Shown: positions 1 through 8,098 of the stretch, in pieces | Position numbering within the stretch: the stretch's first letter is position 1 | How the letters are laid out: every line of letters begins with the position of its first letter | DNA from: Actinomycetes bacterium | Lineage (GTDB): Bacteria; Actinomycetota; Acidimicrobiia; Acidimicrobiales; Palsa-688 | Length of the DNA stretch: 17,823 bases | Reading direction: 5' to 3' | Assembly: GCA_021815935.1 (NCBI GenBank) | Contig: JAKAZH010000006.1 | Span: 4,246 to 22,068 of the forward strand | Position numbers and translations under genes: made by a program | Notes under the pieces: model-generated | What the model was told of the DNA's origin: nothing | The model's database searches: none | What the model saw: only the letters and a program-made list of their open reading frames with translations

Positions 1-38
1 ATCTGATTCGAAATGCTAGGAAATCGCTTTGCGCAGTT

Positions 39-2603
39 TCACACGTTAGCTGCCTCTTCGTGGACCGGGCCACGCCGTTCCAGTGAGCCTGCGAATGTGG
101 CGGCCCATTTCGACTCCGGGTCTATATCGACGAGGGCGCTACGCAGAGCGGCAGTATCTGTCCGGCGGCCGCCGCCAAGTTCGGCAATGTCCGCATCGTG
201 CTCGAAGTCGCGGACAAGCTGTTCGAGTCGAAGTGCCCAGACGGCGTCATCGACGGACATCCTCGGCGAACGTCCACCGAGCGAAGGGAGTTTTCCGTCG
301 ATCCACGACCGCATCCAGGCGCGCTCCGCCGCCTGTGAGCCAGGGCTGTGGAGGGGCGCCGTGCCGTCCGTTCCGGCCGACCGGCCACCCAGATCCTTGT
401 CGAGGCGGCGGGTCACCGAAAGGCCGGTCACTCCTGCACGCCCGAGTATGCGGGTGAGTGCTCCGAGCCGTTCTGTCGAGTTGACCTCCACGCTCAGGTG
501 GTCGTCGAAGATGGTGACGGTCCCGCGAACCCAGCGGCGCGGTCCGCGACTCACCTGCACGGACATCGGGTCGAGCCCTCGGCCTATCATCGCCTGGCGT
601 GCTCTCTCCAGAGTCGACAGCTCCTCTTCTGGCGTCAGCTCCCGGCCGTGCCATATGAGCTTCACGAACCCGTCGCCATGGTCGCCCCCGTCGAAGTCCG
701 GCCGGCGGACAAGGACGTTCTGTAGCCCGGACGGATCTTCGACCGAACCGACCGCACTGAGCATCTCCATCGGTTCTCCGTCGGAGTTCTTGATACGCCC
801 AGCACGTGCGCGCGAACCCGAGGTGTCGGCGATCAGATCCGCGAGCATCAGGCCGGTGACGGTGTGATGCATCGACGCGGACTCCCGTTCCATCGGGGCT
901 TCGAGGGAGGCTAGGACCCCGTGAGGCGGGGGGTCGTCCAGACGCGCCTGCTTAGGGTTGTCCGACATGCTGCCGGGTAGGCCGAGCTCTCTTGCCATGT
1001 GGATCGCGACGGCTTCCGTAGCCGTCTGCAGCACCTCCACTGCCCGGTCAGCCTCGACGGGGTGCAGTCGGGCGAGCGCTATCCCCGAACGCCAGACGCC
1101 CCGGTCCGGGACGAGTGTCCCTACAAGGACCGTCCATCGGGGTAGGTCGACGATCTGGGACGGCGCTAGGTGCGCCCAGCGCCTTGTGTTCGTCACGAGG
1201 TCCGTGAGCCACAGTCCGGGGCGCCCGGACGGGTCGTCGACCTGCCAAAGGCCGCACTCGGCGTGGCGGGACCACGCCAAGGCCAGCTCCCCTTGCCCTG
1301 GGGGCGTGTCGGGGTCGTCGGCGAAACGCCGTATGAGCGAGTCGCGGTTCGGGTCCTCGCTGTCGCGGGCTATCCGCTCGGCGAAGCTCGGTCCGAGGTC
1401 TGGCTCGTCGGCTTGGGGCCCGCGCTGCCAGACCGTCTCGACGGCGATCCGGGTCAGCGGGTCGGCGCCCGAGGCCGGGCTACCCGGGTCGAGCGTGACT
1501 TCTAATCGCGAACCCCGAAGTTCTTCTTCGACGGCCGGCTCGACGTGCCATTGCGTGGTCTCTTGTTGCAGCCAATCTGCAACTTTCGGGTCGCGTTCGG
1601 CCCACTCGTCGAAGCTAGAGTGCAGAGCGCTAACTGTCGAGCGGTCCGTGACCGTCGCAAGGATTTCCGCTTCTCCGCCGCTGCAGCAGTCCGACCAGGC
1701 GGTTCCGCTTCCGCAGACACAGGAGTCCCCGGCTGCGGGCGGATCCGCGTGGCGCTGCGCGATATTCGTGACTGACGCCGCAAGGAGGTTCATCGATTCC
1801 ACATCGAATGGATCCGCGTCGCAAAGTTCGAGGGCGAGCCGGGCGGCGCCGAGATACCGGCTGGAATCCAAGCGAAGGTGAGCCAGAGCGACCGCGGCGA
1901 CCCGAGTCGGGTCGTCGCCTTCAACGGTCGTCGTCGAGGAACCGCTGTCTCTCTCTGCCGGAGCGGCCTGTTCGCGGCCGCCGATTAGCTCGAACGCCTC
2001 GGTGGCCGCCGCGTCCGCAGCGACAGCCTGGCCGGCGAGTTGATAGAACGACGCGGCCCACCACAGCATCGCAGCCTTTACCGACAAGCTCTCCTCGGAC
2101 TCGGACTCGGACTCGGACTCGGACTCGGACTCGGACTCGGAGGCGGAGGCGGAGGTTGTGGCGGAGGTTGTGGAGGCAGACGAGGCGGAGGCAGGCGCTG
2201 CGGATTGGGGGCCTTGCTCGTCCGCCATCGTTTGGACTGACCGGGCGAGATCGGCGGCCCGCTGGCCGGTCTGCTCTCCAAGTTGGTTGGTCAGGCTGAC
2301 TCCTCGGACCGCAATTGACGGGTCCCTCAGTCCGCCATAGAAGCCACCTTGCTTGATGCGTTTGGCAAGCAGTTCCGCGAAACGTTCCGGGGGCGTCGCG
2401 GGGTCCCTAGCAGCATCGCGAAGCTCGGCTGCCACCTCGACGATGTCGCCTATGATGGACTTGAAACGGCTTAGATCCTCACGTCGTTGCTTCGCGGCGC
2501 GGCGGATCTCGTGCTGGCGTCTTTTGTCTCGCTTGGATGTCACGGCGTCGATGATTGCAGGCGCGGCGGTGTCATGCGTCCAACCCGGCGGCGCTGTGGA
2601 CAT
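39..2603 (-). CDS. SEC-C motif protein with Ser-Glu repeat linker (854 aa)
   Basis: Function unknown. The visible zinc-type SEC-C motif is CVCGSGTAWSDCC at about residues 295-307 (C-x-C-x8-C-C), the short metal-binding element found at the end of SecA and in many uncharacterised proteins. Before it come a basic N-terminus (residues 22-47, rich in K/R) and a Ser/Ala-rich linker (133-172) with eight Ser-Glu dipeptides. The 500 residues after the motif match nothing I recognise, except for W-x-D-x-x-L-P-x-L-x-G-x-S-P-R at about 766-781, a pattern often seen in SEC-C proteins. No signal peptide or membrane segment is visible, so it is probably cytosolic. ATG at 2603 gives the longest form and has no clear ribosome site; GTG at 2543, just before the basic stretch, is an alternative. 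It is divergent from the GNAT gene with only 35 bases between starts. The SEC-C call is secure; the role is open. Confidence 0.8.
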   Translation of the reverse strand: MSTAPPGWTHDTAAPAIIDAVTSKRDKRRQHEIRRAAKQRREDLSRFKSIIGDIVEVAAELRDAARDPATPPERFAELLAKRIKQGGFYGGLRDPSIAVRGVSLTNQLGEQTGQRAADLARSVQTMADEQGPQSAAPASASSASTTSATTSASASESESESESESESESEESLSVKAAMLWWAASFYQLAGQAVAADAAATEAFELIGGREQAAPAERDSGSSTTTVEGDDPTRVAAVALAHLRLDSSRYLGAARLALELCDADPFDVESMNLLAASVTNIAQRHADPPAAGDSCVCGSGTAWSDCCSGGEAEILATVTDRSTVSALHSSFDEWAERDPKVADWLQQETTQWHVEPAVEEELRGSRLEVTLDPGSPASGADPLTRIAVETVWQRGPQADEPDLGPSFAERIARDSEDPNRDSLIRRFADDPDTPPGQGELALAWSRHAECGLWQVDDPSGRPGLWLTDLVTNTRRWAHLAPSQIVDLPRWTVLVGTLVPDRGVWRSGIALARLHPVEADRAVEVLQTATEAVAIHMARELGLPGSMSDNPKQARLDDPPPHGVLASLEAPMERESASMHHTVTGLMLADLIADTSGSRARAGRIKNSDGEPMEMLSAVGSVEDPSGLQNVLVRRPDFDGGDHGDGFVKLIWHGRELTPEEELSTLERARQAMIGRGLDPMSVQVSRGPRRWVRGTVTIFDDHLSVEVNSTERLGALTRILGRAGVTGLSVTRRLDKDLGGRSAGTDGTAPLHSPGSQAAERAWMRSWIDGKLPSLGGRSPRMSVDDAVWALRLEQLVRDFEHDADIAELGGGRRTDTAALRSALVDIDPESKWAATFAGSLERRGPVHEEAANV
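2095..2142. repeat. Hexanucleotide microsatellite (TCGGAC)7 plus one variant unit
   Basis: Seven perfect TCGGAC units run from 2095 to 2136, followed by TCGGAG and then two GCGGAG units to 2154 that look like decayed copies. On the coding (minus) strand the unit is GAG TCC, giving alternating Glu and Ser. Because the unit is six bases, gain or loss of copies changes protein length by two residues without a frameshift. Confidence 0.95.
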
Positions 2604-2624
2604 CTTGGAGTCGGCGGGCAGTGA

Positions 2625-2630
2625 TATTTT
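2625..2630 (+). promoter_or_regulatory. Possible -10 box of the GNAT gene (TATTTT)
   Basis: TATTTT fits the TAnnnT actinobacterial -10 pattern and ends eight bases before the ATG at 2639, so a transcript would start at or next to the start codon. It lies in the only AT-rich patch of the 35-base divergent gap. On the other strand the same patch could serve the SEC-C gene. No good -35 box is visible at normal spacing. Confidence 0.35.
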
Positions 2631-2638
2631 CTACTGGA

Positions 2639-3148
2639 ATGAACCGGGCTCGCATCGCAGGACTCGACGTCGCCGTTCGCGAAGCTGGAGTCGAGGACGC
2701 CGCGCGCCTTGCATCACTTCTCGACGGCGGGTCGCTCACCGTCAAGGAGGACGTTACCGACGTCGCAGCCTACTGCGATGCGCTATCGGAGATCCTTTCG
2801 ACAGACGGCCAGACGGTACTGGTCGCGCAATGCGGGGGTGAGGTCGTGGGGATGTGCCAGTTGATCGTCTTCCGCCACATCCAGGAGCGTGGTGGCCGAT
2901 GCGCAGAGGTGGAGTCCGTGCACGTCGACCGCGCATGGAGAGGGCGCGGTGTCGGATCCACCCTCATGGCTGAGGCCGTACGTAGGGCTCGCGCCGTAGG
3001 GTGCTACCGGGTCCAGCTCACTAGCAACGTCGCCAGGGTGCAGACGCGTCAATGGTATCAACGGCTCGGCTTCGAGGCTTCACACGTCGGATTCAAGCTG
3101 TATCTCGACGGTCGGGATGGCGCTGGAGTGCGGGGACCGGGAACGTAG
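2639..3148 (+). CDS. GNAT family N-acetyltransferase
   Basis: A 169-aa single-domain GNAT acetyltransferase, expected to move an acetyl group from acetyl-CoA to an amine; the substrate cannot be told. The acetyl-CoA pyrophosphate-binding motif A is clear: VHVDRAWRGRGVGSTLM (about 94-110), with the R-G-R-G-V-G loop. It is followed by the usual helix and, near the C-terminus, YQRLGFEASHVGFKLYL, the typical final Y-x-x-x-G-F motif and last beta strand. ATG 2639 is preferred over an upstream in-frame start at 2555, which would overlap the divergent SEC-C gene and add residues unlike the family. There is no Shine-Dalgarno sequence, which suits leaderless translation. The Fur gene follows directly, so the two may be cotranscribed. 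Confidence 0.88.
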   Translation: MNRARIAGLDVAVREAGVEDAARLASLLDGGSLTVKEDVTDVAAYCDALSEILSTDGQTVLVAQCGGEVVGMCQLIVFRHIQERGGRCAEVESVHVDRAWRGRGVGSTLMAEAVRRARAVGCYRVQLTSNVARVQTRQWYQRLGFEASHVGFKLYLDGRDGAGVRGPGT

Positions 3149-3152
3149 CGGT

Positions 3153-3647
3153 ATGGAAAGCATGCTCGACGCTGGCCTCCTCCCCGAGCCTCGCACGGGA
3201 CCGGCGGCTTCACCGCAGGAAGTGCTCGACTTGCTACGCACGAACGGCGGGCGGGTCACCCGGTCGAGGCGCGTGCTGGTCGACGTGCTGTTCGAAGCTT
3301 CGAGGCATTTGAACGCAGAGGAGATCGCCGAAGCGGTAGCGCGAGTCGAGCCGGCGGTCAACATGTCGACGGTGTACCGCAACCTCGAGGAGCTGCAGCA
3401 CCTCGGCGTCGTGGTCCACACCCACCTGGGGCATGGAGCGGCGACGTACAGGTTGGCGGCTTCGGCCCACCCGCATCTCTACTGCGAAACCTGCGGTGGG
3501 ATCTTCCACCTGCCGCCGGCGGTCTTCGACGCCTTGGTGGAAGTAGCGTCTCGTGAACACGGTTTTACCGTCGACGCCCACCATTTCGCGATCCCGGGAC
3601 GCTGCGCCGGGTGTGTGGAGAAAGGCGTTGCGCCGGGCGTGGCTTAG
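3153..3647 (+). CDS. Fur-family metal-responsive regulator (Fur/Zur/PerR type)
   Basis: A 164-aa DNA-binding regulator. The winged-helix domain covers about residues 21-100, with recognition helix STVYRNLEELQHLGVV (72-87), a Fur-family signature. The dimerisation domain has both structural zinc CxxC pairs: HPHLYCETCGG (C111, C114) and C151-x2-C154. Histidines at H106, H108, H136 and H143-H144 could form the regulatory metal site. Iron, zinc, manganese and peroxide sensing cannot be separated by eye. ATG 3153 starts just after the GNAT stop; an in-frame ATG at 3117 would overlap GNAT by 32 bases and add 12 residues that look untypical. No strong ribosome site precedes either. The stop overlaps the stop of the convergent AacS gene. 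No uptake gene for iron or zinc lies next to it. Confidence 0.88.
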   Translation: MESMLDAGLLPEPRTGPAASPQEVLDLLRTNGGRVTRSRRVLVDVLFEASRHLNAEEIAEAVARVEPAVNMSTVYRNLEELQHLGVVVHTHLGHGAATYRLAASAHPHLYCETCGGIFHLPPAVFDALVEVASREHGFTVDAHHFAIPGRCAGCVEKGVAPGVA

Positions 3648-5620
3648 TGGCCGTTGACCTGAGCTCCTGCTCGCCGGCGGGCAAGCTCGACGATCGGATC
3701 GAGGCTCGAGGGGTCGGCGAGCGCCGACGTCGAGAGCACCTCTGAGGGTGCCGCACCGAGCAGCACTCGCTTGACCGGCACTTCCAGCCTCTTGCCTGAG
3801 AGCGTCCTCGGGATGCAGGCCACGAACTCCACCCGATCGGGAACATGACGTGGGGAGAGCCGTCGGCGCAGCTCCGCTCGGATCACATCGGTGATTTCAC
3901 TGTTGTCAGCTCCGGGCGCGCCAACCACCAGTACCAGCAGTTCGCCCGGTCCTCCGCCCGGGTCCTCCAGGTGTACCGCGAGGCTGTCGGATACCTCCGG
4001 GAGCGAGTCGAGCACCGAGTACAGCTCGGCAGTGCCCATACGCACACCGCCCCGGTTGAGGGTCCCGTCGGATCGCCCTGTTATGGTTACCGTCCCACGG
4101 TCCGAGAGGACGGCCCTGTCGCCGTGGTGCCACACCCCGGGGTAGCGCTCGAAGTAAGCGGACCGCAGGCGCGAACCGTCTGCGTCCCCGACGAAGGCGA
4201 CTGGCATTGATGGCAAGGGGGCCGTCAATACAAGTTCGCCCTCTGAGCCGACCTGGCTGTTGCCGGCGTCGTCGAACACTTCGACTTTCGCTCCGAGGCA
4301 GCGACAAGAGATCTCTCCCGCCCAGACCGGATGCAGCGGGCTGGCGCCAACGAAACCTGTGCAGACGTCGGTGCCTCCGCTAAACGACGAAAGGAGGACA
4401 TCAGGGTTGACCGCTTCGTAGACCCACCGCGCCGCGCCGCCCGCCAGTGGGGAGCCCGTGGTGCCCAGGGTTTTAAGGCAGGACAGGTCGTAGCGGTCGC
4501 CTGGTCGATTGCCCGCTTTCACCCCGGCTGCAAGGTAACTCGCGCCGACGCCACCACAGGAGACTTTCTGTGACGACATGACCTCCCAGAGCCGACCGCC
4601 GTCGGATCCTGACGGGTCGCCGTCGTAGAGGACAATCGTCGATCCGGCTATGAGACCCGATGCCAAGAAGTTCCACATCATCCAGCCGGTCGTCGTGTAC
4701 CAGAAGAACCTGTCAGACGGGCCGACATCGAAGTGGAGTCGGAGTGCCTTGGCGTGCTCAACGGCGATGCCGCCGTGGCCGTGCACGATACCTTTCGGCT
4801 TTCCGGTCGTGCCCGACGAGAAGAGCACGTACAGCGGATGGTCGAACGCGACAGCCTCGAACGCGAGTGCGTCACTTCCGTTGCTGAACTCTGTCCAGTG
4901 CTGCCAGCCTCGCGGAGGGCTCGCTGACGAGTGGAGGTAAGGGAGCCATACCCGCCGTCTGAGAGTGGGCAGGGCGTCTGCGATTGCCGTTACCTCACCT
5001 CGCCTGTCGATGCTCCGCGAGGCGTAGCGGTAGCCGTCGACGGCGATCAGCAGTTTCGGGGAGACCTGCTTCAGCCGTTCGACGCAGCCATCGACGCCCA
5101 TCTCGGGTGCGCAGCAGGTCCATATTGCGCCGAGGCTTGCGGCGGCGAGCATCGCCGCCAGTGCCTCCACAACATTGGGCAGGTAGCCCGCCACGCAGTC
5201 ACCCGACCTGACTCCTGAGTCGACGAGTCCGCTACGGATTCCTGCGACCAGGTTGCGCAGTTCCCCCCACGTGAGCTGCGAGTCGGGGCGCGTTTGCGAG
5301 ATCGAGACCACGGCAACCCGTTCGGCGGCAACCCGTTCGGCTAGGCAGAGCTCCGCGTAGTTGAGCGTCCCTCCAGGGAACCATCCAGCGCCACTCGCCT
5401 TCTCGGGGGCGCGCACCAGGGACGTCGAAGGCTGGTCGCGCCAGGCGATGCCCAGATGATCGGCGGCGAAAGCCCAAAAGTCTGCGGCGCTCGAAGGATC
5501 CACTGACCAGGCCCAGGTGTCGTCGTAGTTGTCGAAGCCGGCGGCGTCAACGAAACGCCACATCGCCGATTCCCGCTGACGCTGCTGCGAGGGAAGCCAC
5601 AGTGGCACAGGTCGTATCAT
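3644..5620 (-). CDS. aacS: Acetoacetyl-CoA synthetase (acetoacetate-CoA ligase)
   Basis: ATP-dependent ligation of acetoacetate to CoA in the cytosol, which activates ketone bodies for breakdown or biosynthesis. The 658 residues match the usual size. Family marks: WAWSVDPSSAADFW (36-49) and GAGWFPGGTLNYAE (77-90) at the N-terminus, typical of acetoacetate rather than acetate ligases; the AMP-binding P-loop LFSSGTTGKPKGIVHGHGG (266-284); YTTTGWMMWNF (308-318); SSFSGGTDVCTGF (411-423); WHHGD (497-501); and the C-terminal catalytic lysine in RTLSGKRLEVPVK (605-617, K610). It starts 15 bases after the MFS stop on the same strand, so the two are probably one operon and the transporter may bring in a related acid. 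A perfect 15-base tandem duplication encodes RVAAE twice (near residues 96-105). The ribosome site is weak. Confidence 0.93.
   Translation of the reverse strand: MIRPVPLWLPSQQRQRESAMWRFVDAAGFDNYDDTWAWSVDPSSAADFWAFAADHLGIAWRDQPSTSLVRAPEKASGAGWFPGGTLNYAELCLAERVAAERVAVVSISQTRPDSQLTWGELRNLVAGIRSGLVDSGVRSGDCVAGYLPNVVEALAAMLAAASLGAIWTCCAPEMGVDGCVERLKQVSPKLLIAVDGYRYASRSIDRRGEVTAIADALPTLRRRVWLPYLHSSASPPRGWQHWTEFSNGSDALAFEAVAFDHPLYVLFSSGTTGKPKGIVHGHGGIAVEHAKALRLHFDVGPSDRFFWYTTTGWMMWNFLASGLIAGSTIVLYDGDPSGSDGGRLWEVMSSQKVSCGGVGASYLAAGVKAGNRPGDRYDLSCLKTLGTTGSPLAGGAARWVYEAVNPDVLLSSFSGGTDVCTGFVGASPLHPVWAGEISCRCLGAKVEVFDDAGNSQVGSEGELVLTAPLPSMPVAFVGDADGSRLRSAYFERYPGVWHHGDRAVLSDRGTVTITGRSDGTLNRGGVRMGTAELYSVLDSLPEVSDSLAVHLEDPGGGPGELLVLVVGAPGADNSEITDVIRAELRRRLSPRHVPDRVEFVACIPRTLSGKRLEVPVKRVLLGAAPSEVLSTSALADPSSLDPIVELARRRAGAQVNGH
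5311..5340. repeat. Perfect 15-bp tandem duplication within aacS
   Basis: The 15-base unit CGGCAACCCGTTCGG occurs twice with no gap (5311-5325 and 5326-5340). It keeps the reading frame and repeats five residues in AacS. Perfect identity suggests a recent event or strong codon constraint. Confidence 0.95.
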
Positions 5621-5635
5621 TTCACGTAATCGAAG

Positions 5636-7159
5636 TCAGTGCTCGTGTGAAGCGGACGCTGCGGCCGTCGCCACGTCGGAAGGGTAGTAGCGCAGCCCTC
5701 GCAGAAGGATGACCCCGCTGGCCGTGAGTGGTAGGAGCATCACCAAGAAGGTGTAGCGGAACCCCTGGTGCGTGCTCGCAAGAAGATCGGCGAGCCCTCC
5801 GAACGCCAGGGGGGCGATCGCCTGGGCGGCGGAGCGTAGCAACGTCCGTATCCCTTCCGCCCTGCCCCACAGTAGCGGTGGCATGATGTCGAGGCGGGCG
5901 GCGTCTAGCGTCGGGTTCTGGGCGGTCAGGAAAAAGCCGGCCGCAGCTATGTACGGCAGGGCCGTGACGGCACTTCTCGTGAGTAGGGGTGGGATGAAGA
6001 GCACGACGGTGGCTATCGCCGCAACCCCCGCCACGAGCATCCGCCCGTCGATACGACCCCTTTTGACCATTGCGTCTCCGGCCCGACCTCCGGCTAGAAC
6101 CCCGAGGACCGCACCGGTACCAATCGCGAGCATCATGAGGGTCGCCACGACCGTGCCGACACCGTACTGCTGGCCGACGAACTCCAAACCGAAGGTCTGA
6201 ATCCCGGTGAGAAAGAAGTAGGCGCAGGCGCTGGACACGATCAGCACGACATTGGTTCGCACCCGAAGCACGTAGCGCGCTGCGGCAACGATCCCAAGGC
6301 GTCGGGGGTCGACCCGCAGGATCATCGCCGAGTCCGCTACGACGCCCGTGTCTCGCGCTAACTGTTGCACGTCGCTGATCTCGTAGGAACCGTTCGGCTC
6401 GACGGGTTCGGCCCCAGCCCCGACCCTCGGGCTTCGAGCGGCGCGCGCCGGCTCGGTGAGCTTGCGAAGTTGCCAGGCGACGAGAAAGGCGGGCAACGCT
6501 AGGAGGACGAAAGCTGCACGCCATGAGATAGCGGCGATGTCCCCGGAGATGAAAAACCCGACGCCGCCGCCGACGAGTTCTCCGGTCAGTATGTACCCGT
6601 AGATGGTCCCCCGCTCCTGGCCTGGGAAGTAGTCGCCTACAAGTGAGGCGACCGCCGGTCCCGCGACGGCCGTGACGAAGCCAAGGAAGACCCTTACGAG
6701 GAGTAGATCCCCGAATGAGCTGACGAAGGCGCTGGCGATCATTGCTAGGCCCCACGTCCAAATCGTGGTCGAAAGGAGCGTCGTTCGTTTCACCCGGTCG
6801 ACGAGCATCCCGAATGGCACGCTTGCGACGGCGCCGACGGCGGCCGACACTGAGACGAGCAGGCCGATATCGGTGTTGTCGATGTGGAGGCTCGCCCGAA
6901 GTTCGCTTGCAGCCGCCCCTACCGTCGAGGTGTCGGCGCTGCTCAGTGCAAGAACCGAGGCCAAGGTGACGATAACCAGCGACCGATCGGAGCCACCCAA
7001 AGTCGTCTCCAGCCGCCTCCTGGTAGCGCCGATAGCGGAGCCTCCGGACGAGCGGAACCTGTGGATGCTACGCCTGGCCCGTGCGCCGGAGCTCGGAGTC
7101 GAGCCAGGATCGGGGCGTGAGCCGCCGCGGCGCTGTCCGGTATGGAAGGGGCGGTTCAT
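5636..7159 (-). CDS. MFS transporter (major facilitator superfamily)
   Basis: An inner-membrane secondary transporter with about twelve membrane segments; the substrate is unknown. The MFS motif A loop between TM2 and TM3 is visible as FGMLVDRVKRTTLL (about 116-129 from ATG 7159). The first half has further conserved glycine- and arginine-rich loops (FLGFVTAVAGPAVASLVGDY). A charged cytosolic loop separates the halves. Three starts are possible: GTG 7195, ATG 7159, and TTG 7000. The last has GGAG six bases before it and an AGGAGG further up, and gives a protein beginning right before TM1. The first two add a basic, low-complexity tail of some 55-65 residues that is unusual for the family. It is upstream of aacS in the same direction, so import of a ketone or organic acid is a reasonable guess only. 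Confidence 0.88.
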   Translation of the reverse strand: MNRPFHTGQRRGGSRPDPGSTPSSGARARRSIHRFRSSGGSAIGATRRRLETTLGGSDRSLVIVTLASVLALSSADTSTVGAAASELRASLHIDNTDIGLLVSVSAAVGAVASVPFGMLVDRVKRTTLLSTTIWTWGLAMIASAFVSSFGDLLLVRVFLGFVTAVAGPAVASLVGDYFPGQERGTIYGYILTGELVGGGVGFFISGDIAAISWRAAFVLLALPAFLVAWQLRKLTEPARAARSPRVGAGAEPVEPNGSYEISDVQQLARDTGVVADSAMILRVDPRRLGIVAAARYVLRVRTNVVLIVSSACAYFFLTGIQTFGLEFVGQQYGVGTVVATLMMLAIGTGAVLGVLAGGRAGDAMVKRGRIDGRMLVAGVAAIATVVLFIPPLLTRSAVTALPYIAAAGFFLTAQNPTLDAARLDIMPPLLWGRAEGIRTLLRSAAQAIAPLAFGGLADLLASTHQGFRYTFLVMLLPLTASGVILLRGLRYYPSDVATAAASASHEH

Positions 7160-7327
7160 TCGTCGGTGTAGACAATACGGCGGCCGTTCGTCCACCAGTC
7201 ATTCTGCACACTCCCGAGGGGCGCCGCGCACCGCACGGGCGAACTCGAGCGTCGAGCGGGTCGCGCCGGCGGGCCGGCAACCCGAAAAAATGTTCTCACC
7301 TGCACTTGTTCTCTTCCTCGATCCGCC
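7160..7327. other. Divergent intergenic region between MFS and the redox cluster
   Basis: No gene is supported here. It holds a possible -10 (TATTGT on the minus strand, near 7172-7177) for the MFS gene and a short A-rich run at 7285-7290. Overlapping frames are arginine-rich shadows. Confidence 0.5.
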
Positions 7328-7333
7328 TACCCT
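7328..7333 (+). promoter_or_regulatory. Possible -10 box of the redox cluster (TACCCT)
   Basis: TACCCT ends six bases before GTG 7340, so a transcript would start at that codon. TTGTTC at 7306-7311 is a possible -35 with a 16-base spacer. An inverted repeat, TACCA-TG-TGGTA (7334-7345), covers the predicted start point and could be an operator. A second TAnnnT (TACCAT, 7334-7339) would instead suit GTG 7379. Confidence 0.35.
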
Positions 7334-7339
7334 TACCAT

Positions 7340-8020
7340 GTGGTACCCAGAGACGCCCGACGATATGGGCCGCCGCCCGTGCGGCGTCACCTTGCGCATC
7401 CCCGGTCGAAGGCCGATGCAGGCGTAGAGTCGAACTCGCGCCTAACTGGATCGACTGCGCTCGCCCTCCTGCTTCTTCTGGCTGTGGAGGGCGCGACGAT
7501 TCTTCAGATCTCGTCGCATGTGAGCATCCACGTGTTCGTGGGCATGTTGCTGATCCCGCCCGTCGTGCTCAAAATCGGGTCGACGTCGTGGCGTTTCGTC
7601 CGGTACTACAGCGGTTCTCCAGCCTACGTCCGCAAGGGCCCGCCCGCCCCGCTGCTGCGCCTTCTCGGTCCTTTTATCGTCGTCCTGACGGTGGTGATGC
7701 TCGCCTCCGGCGTGGTGCTGGTGCTATTGCCGAAGTTCGTAGGAAGCCAGATGCTGTTCATCCACAAGGCGAGCTTCGTCTTGTGGTTCATTGCGATGGT
7801 GGCGCACGTGCTCGGGCATCTCGCAGAAACAGCCCGCTTGGCGCCCCTCGACTGGGTTTACCGGACCAGGTCCCAGGTCGCGCACGCCACCACCCGCCAG
7901 TGGGCTCTCGTGATTTCCCTGGCGGTTGGACTGCTGCTGGGGGTGGCGATGATAGGCCCGGCGTCGCACTTTCTCACTAACTTCTACGGTCCGGGTGGCT
8001 TCAAACCGCATCACCGCTAG
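7340..8020 (+). CDS. His-rich cytochrome-b-like integral membrane protein
   Basis: A 226-aa membrane protein with about five hydrophobic segments (near 39-57, 63-81, 109-130, 140-162, 189-207). Histidines sit at or near segment ends: H60, H64, H142, H156 and H160 (SSHVSIHVFVG; MLFIHKASF; MVAHVLGH). This arrangement resembles small four-helix haem-b proteins of the DUF4405/cytochrome b561-like type, so it probably binds one or two haems and passes electrons across the membrane. That is inference from topology and histidines, not a firm family match. The start is uncertain: GTG 7340 suits a leaderless transcript, while GTG 7379 would shorten a basic N-terminus. It is first in a run of five genes with ApbE, a ferric-reductase-like protein and a ferredoxin, which supports a redox role. 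Confidence 0.75.
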   Translation: MVPRDARRYGPPPVRRHLAHPRSKADAGVESNSRLTGSTALALLLLLAVEGATILQISSHVSIHVFVGMLLIPPVVLKIGSTSWRFVRYYSGSPAYVRKGPPAPLLRLLGPFIVVLTVVMLASGVVLVLLPKFVGSQMLFIHKASFVLWFIAMVAHVLGHLAETARLAPLDWVYRTRSQVAHATTRQWALVISLAVGLLLGVAMIGPASHFLTNFYGPGGFKPHHR

Positions 8021-8098
8021 TTTGGCGGAGCTCCAGCCGGCGGTCGCACGAATCGGGTAAGCCCGCAATGAGAGAATTTTAAGGTCCGTCTTATGCCG

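Noticed and set aside
13..1881. Long plus-strand open frames opposite the SEC-C gene (13-867 and 958-1881)
   Set aside because: Ser/Arg-rich translations with no domain; antisense shadows of the SEC-C gene, which has a clear motif.
2095..2154. CRISPR-like repetition
   Set aside because: Six-base units without spacers; a microsatellite, not an array.
1808..2299. Plus-strand frame with Arg-Thr repeats
   Set aside because: The repeats come from the microsatellite read on the wrong strand.
2604..2638. A Fur box in the SEC-C/GNAT gap
   Set aside because: The AT-rich patch has no good inverted repeat of the Fur or Zur type.
5622..6761. 379-aa minus-strand frame
   Set aside because: Arg-rich and lacking membrane segments; it overlaps the MFS gene in another frame.
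7081..7980. 299-aa plus-strand frame
   Set aside because: Low-complexity Arg/Pro-rich translation that overlaps the membrane protein gene in another frame.
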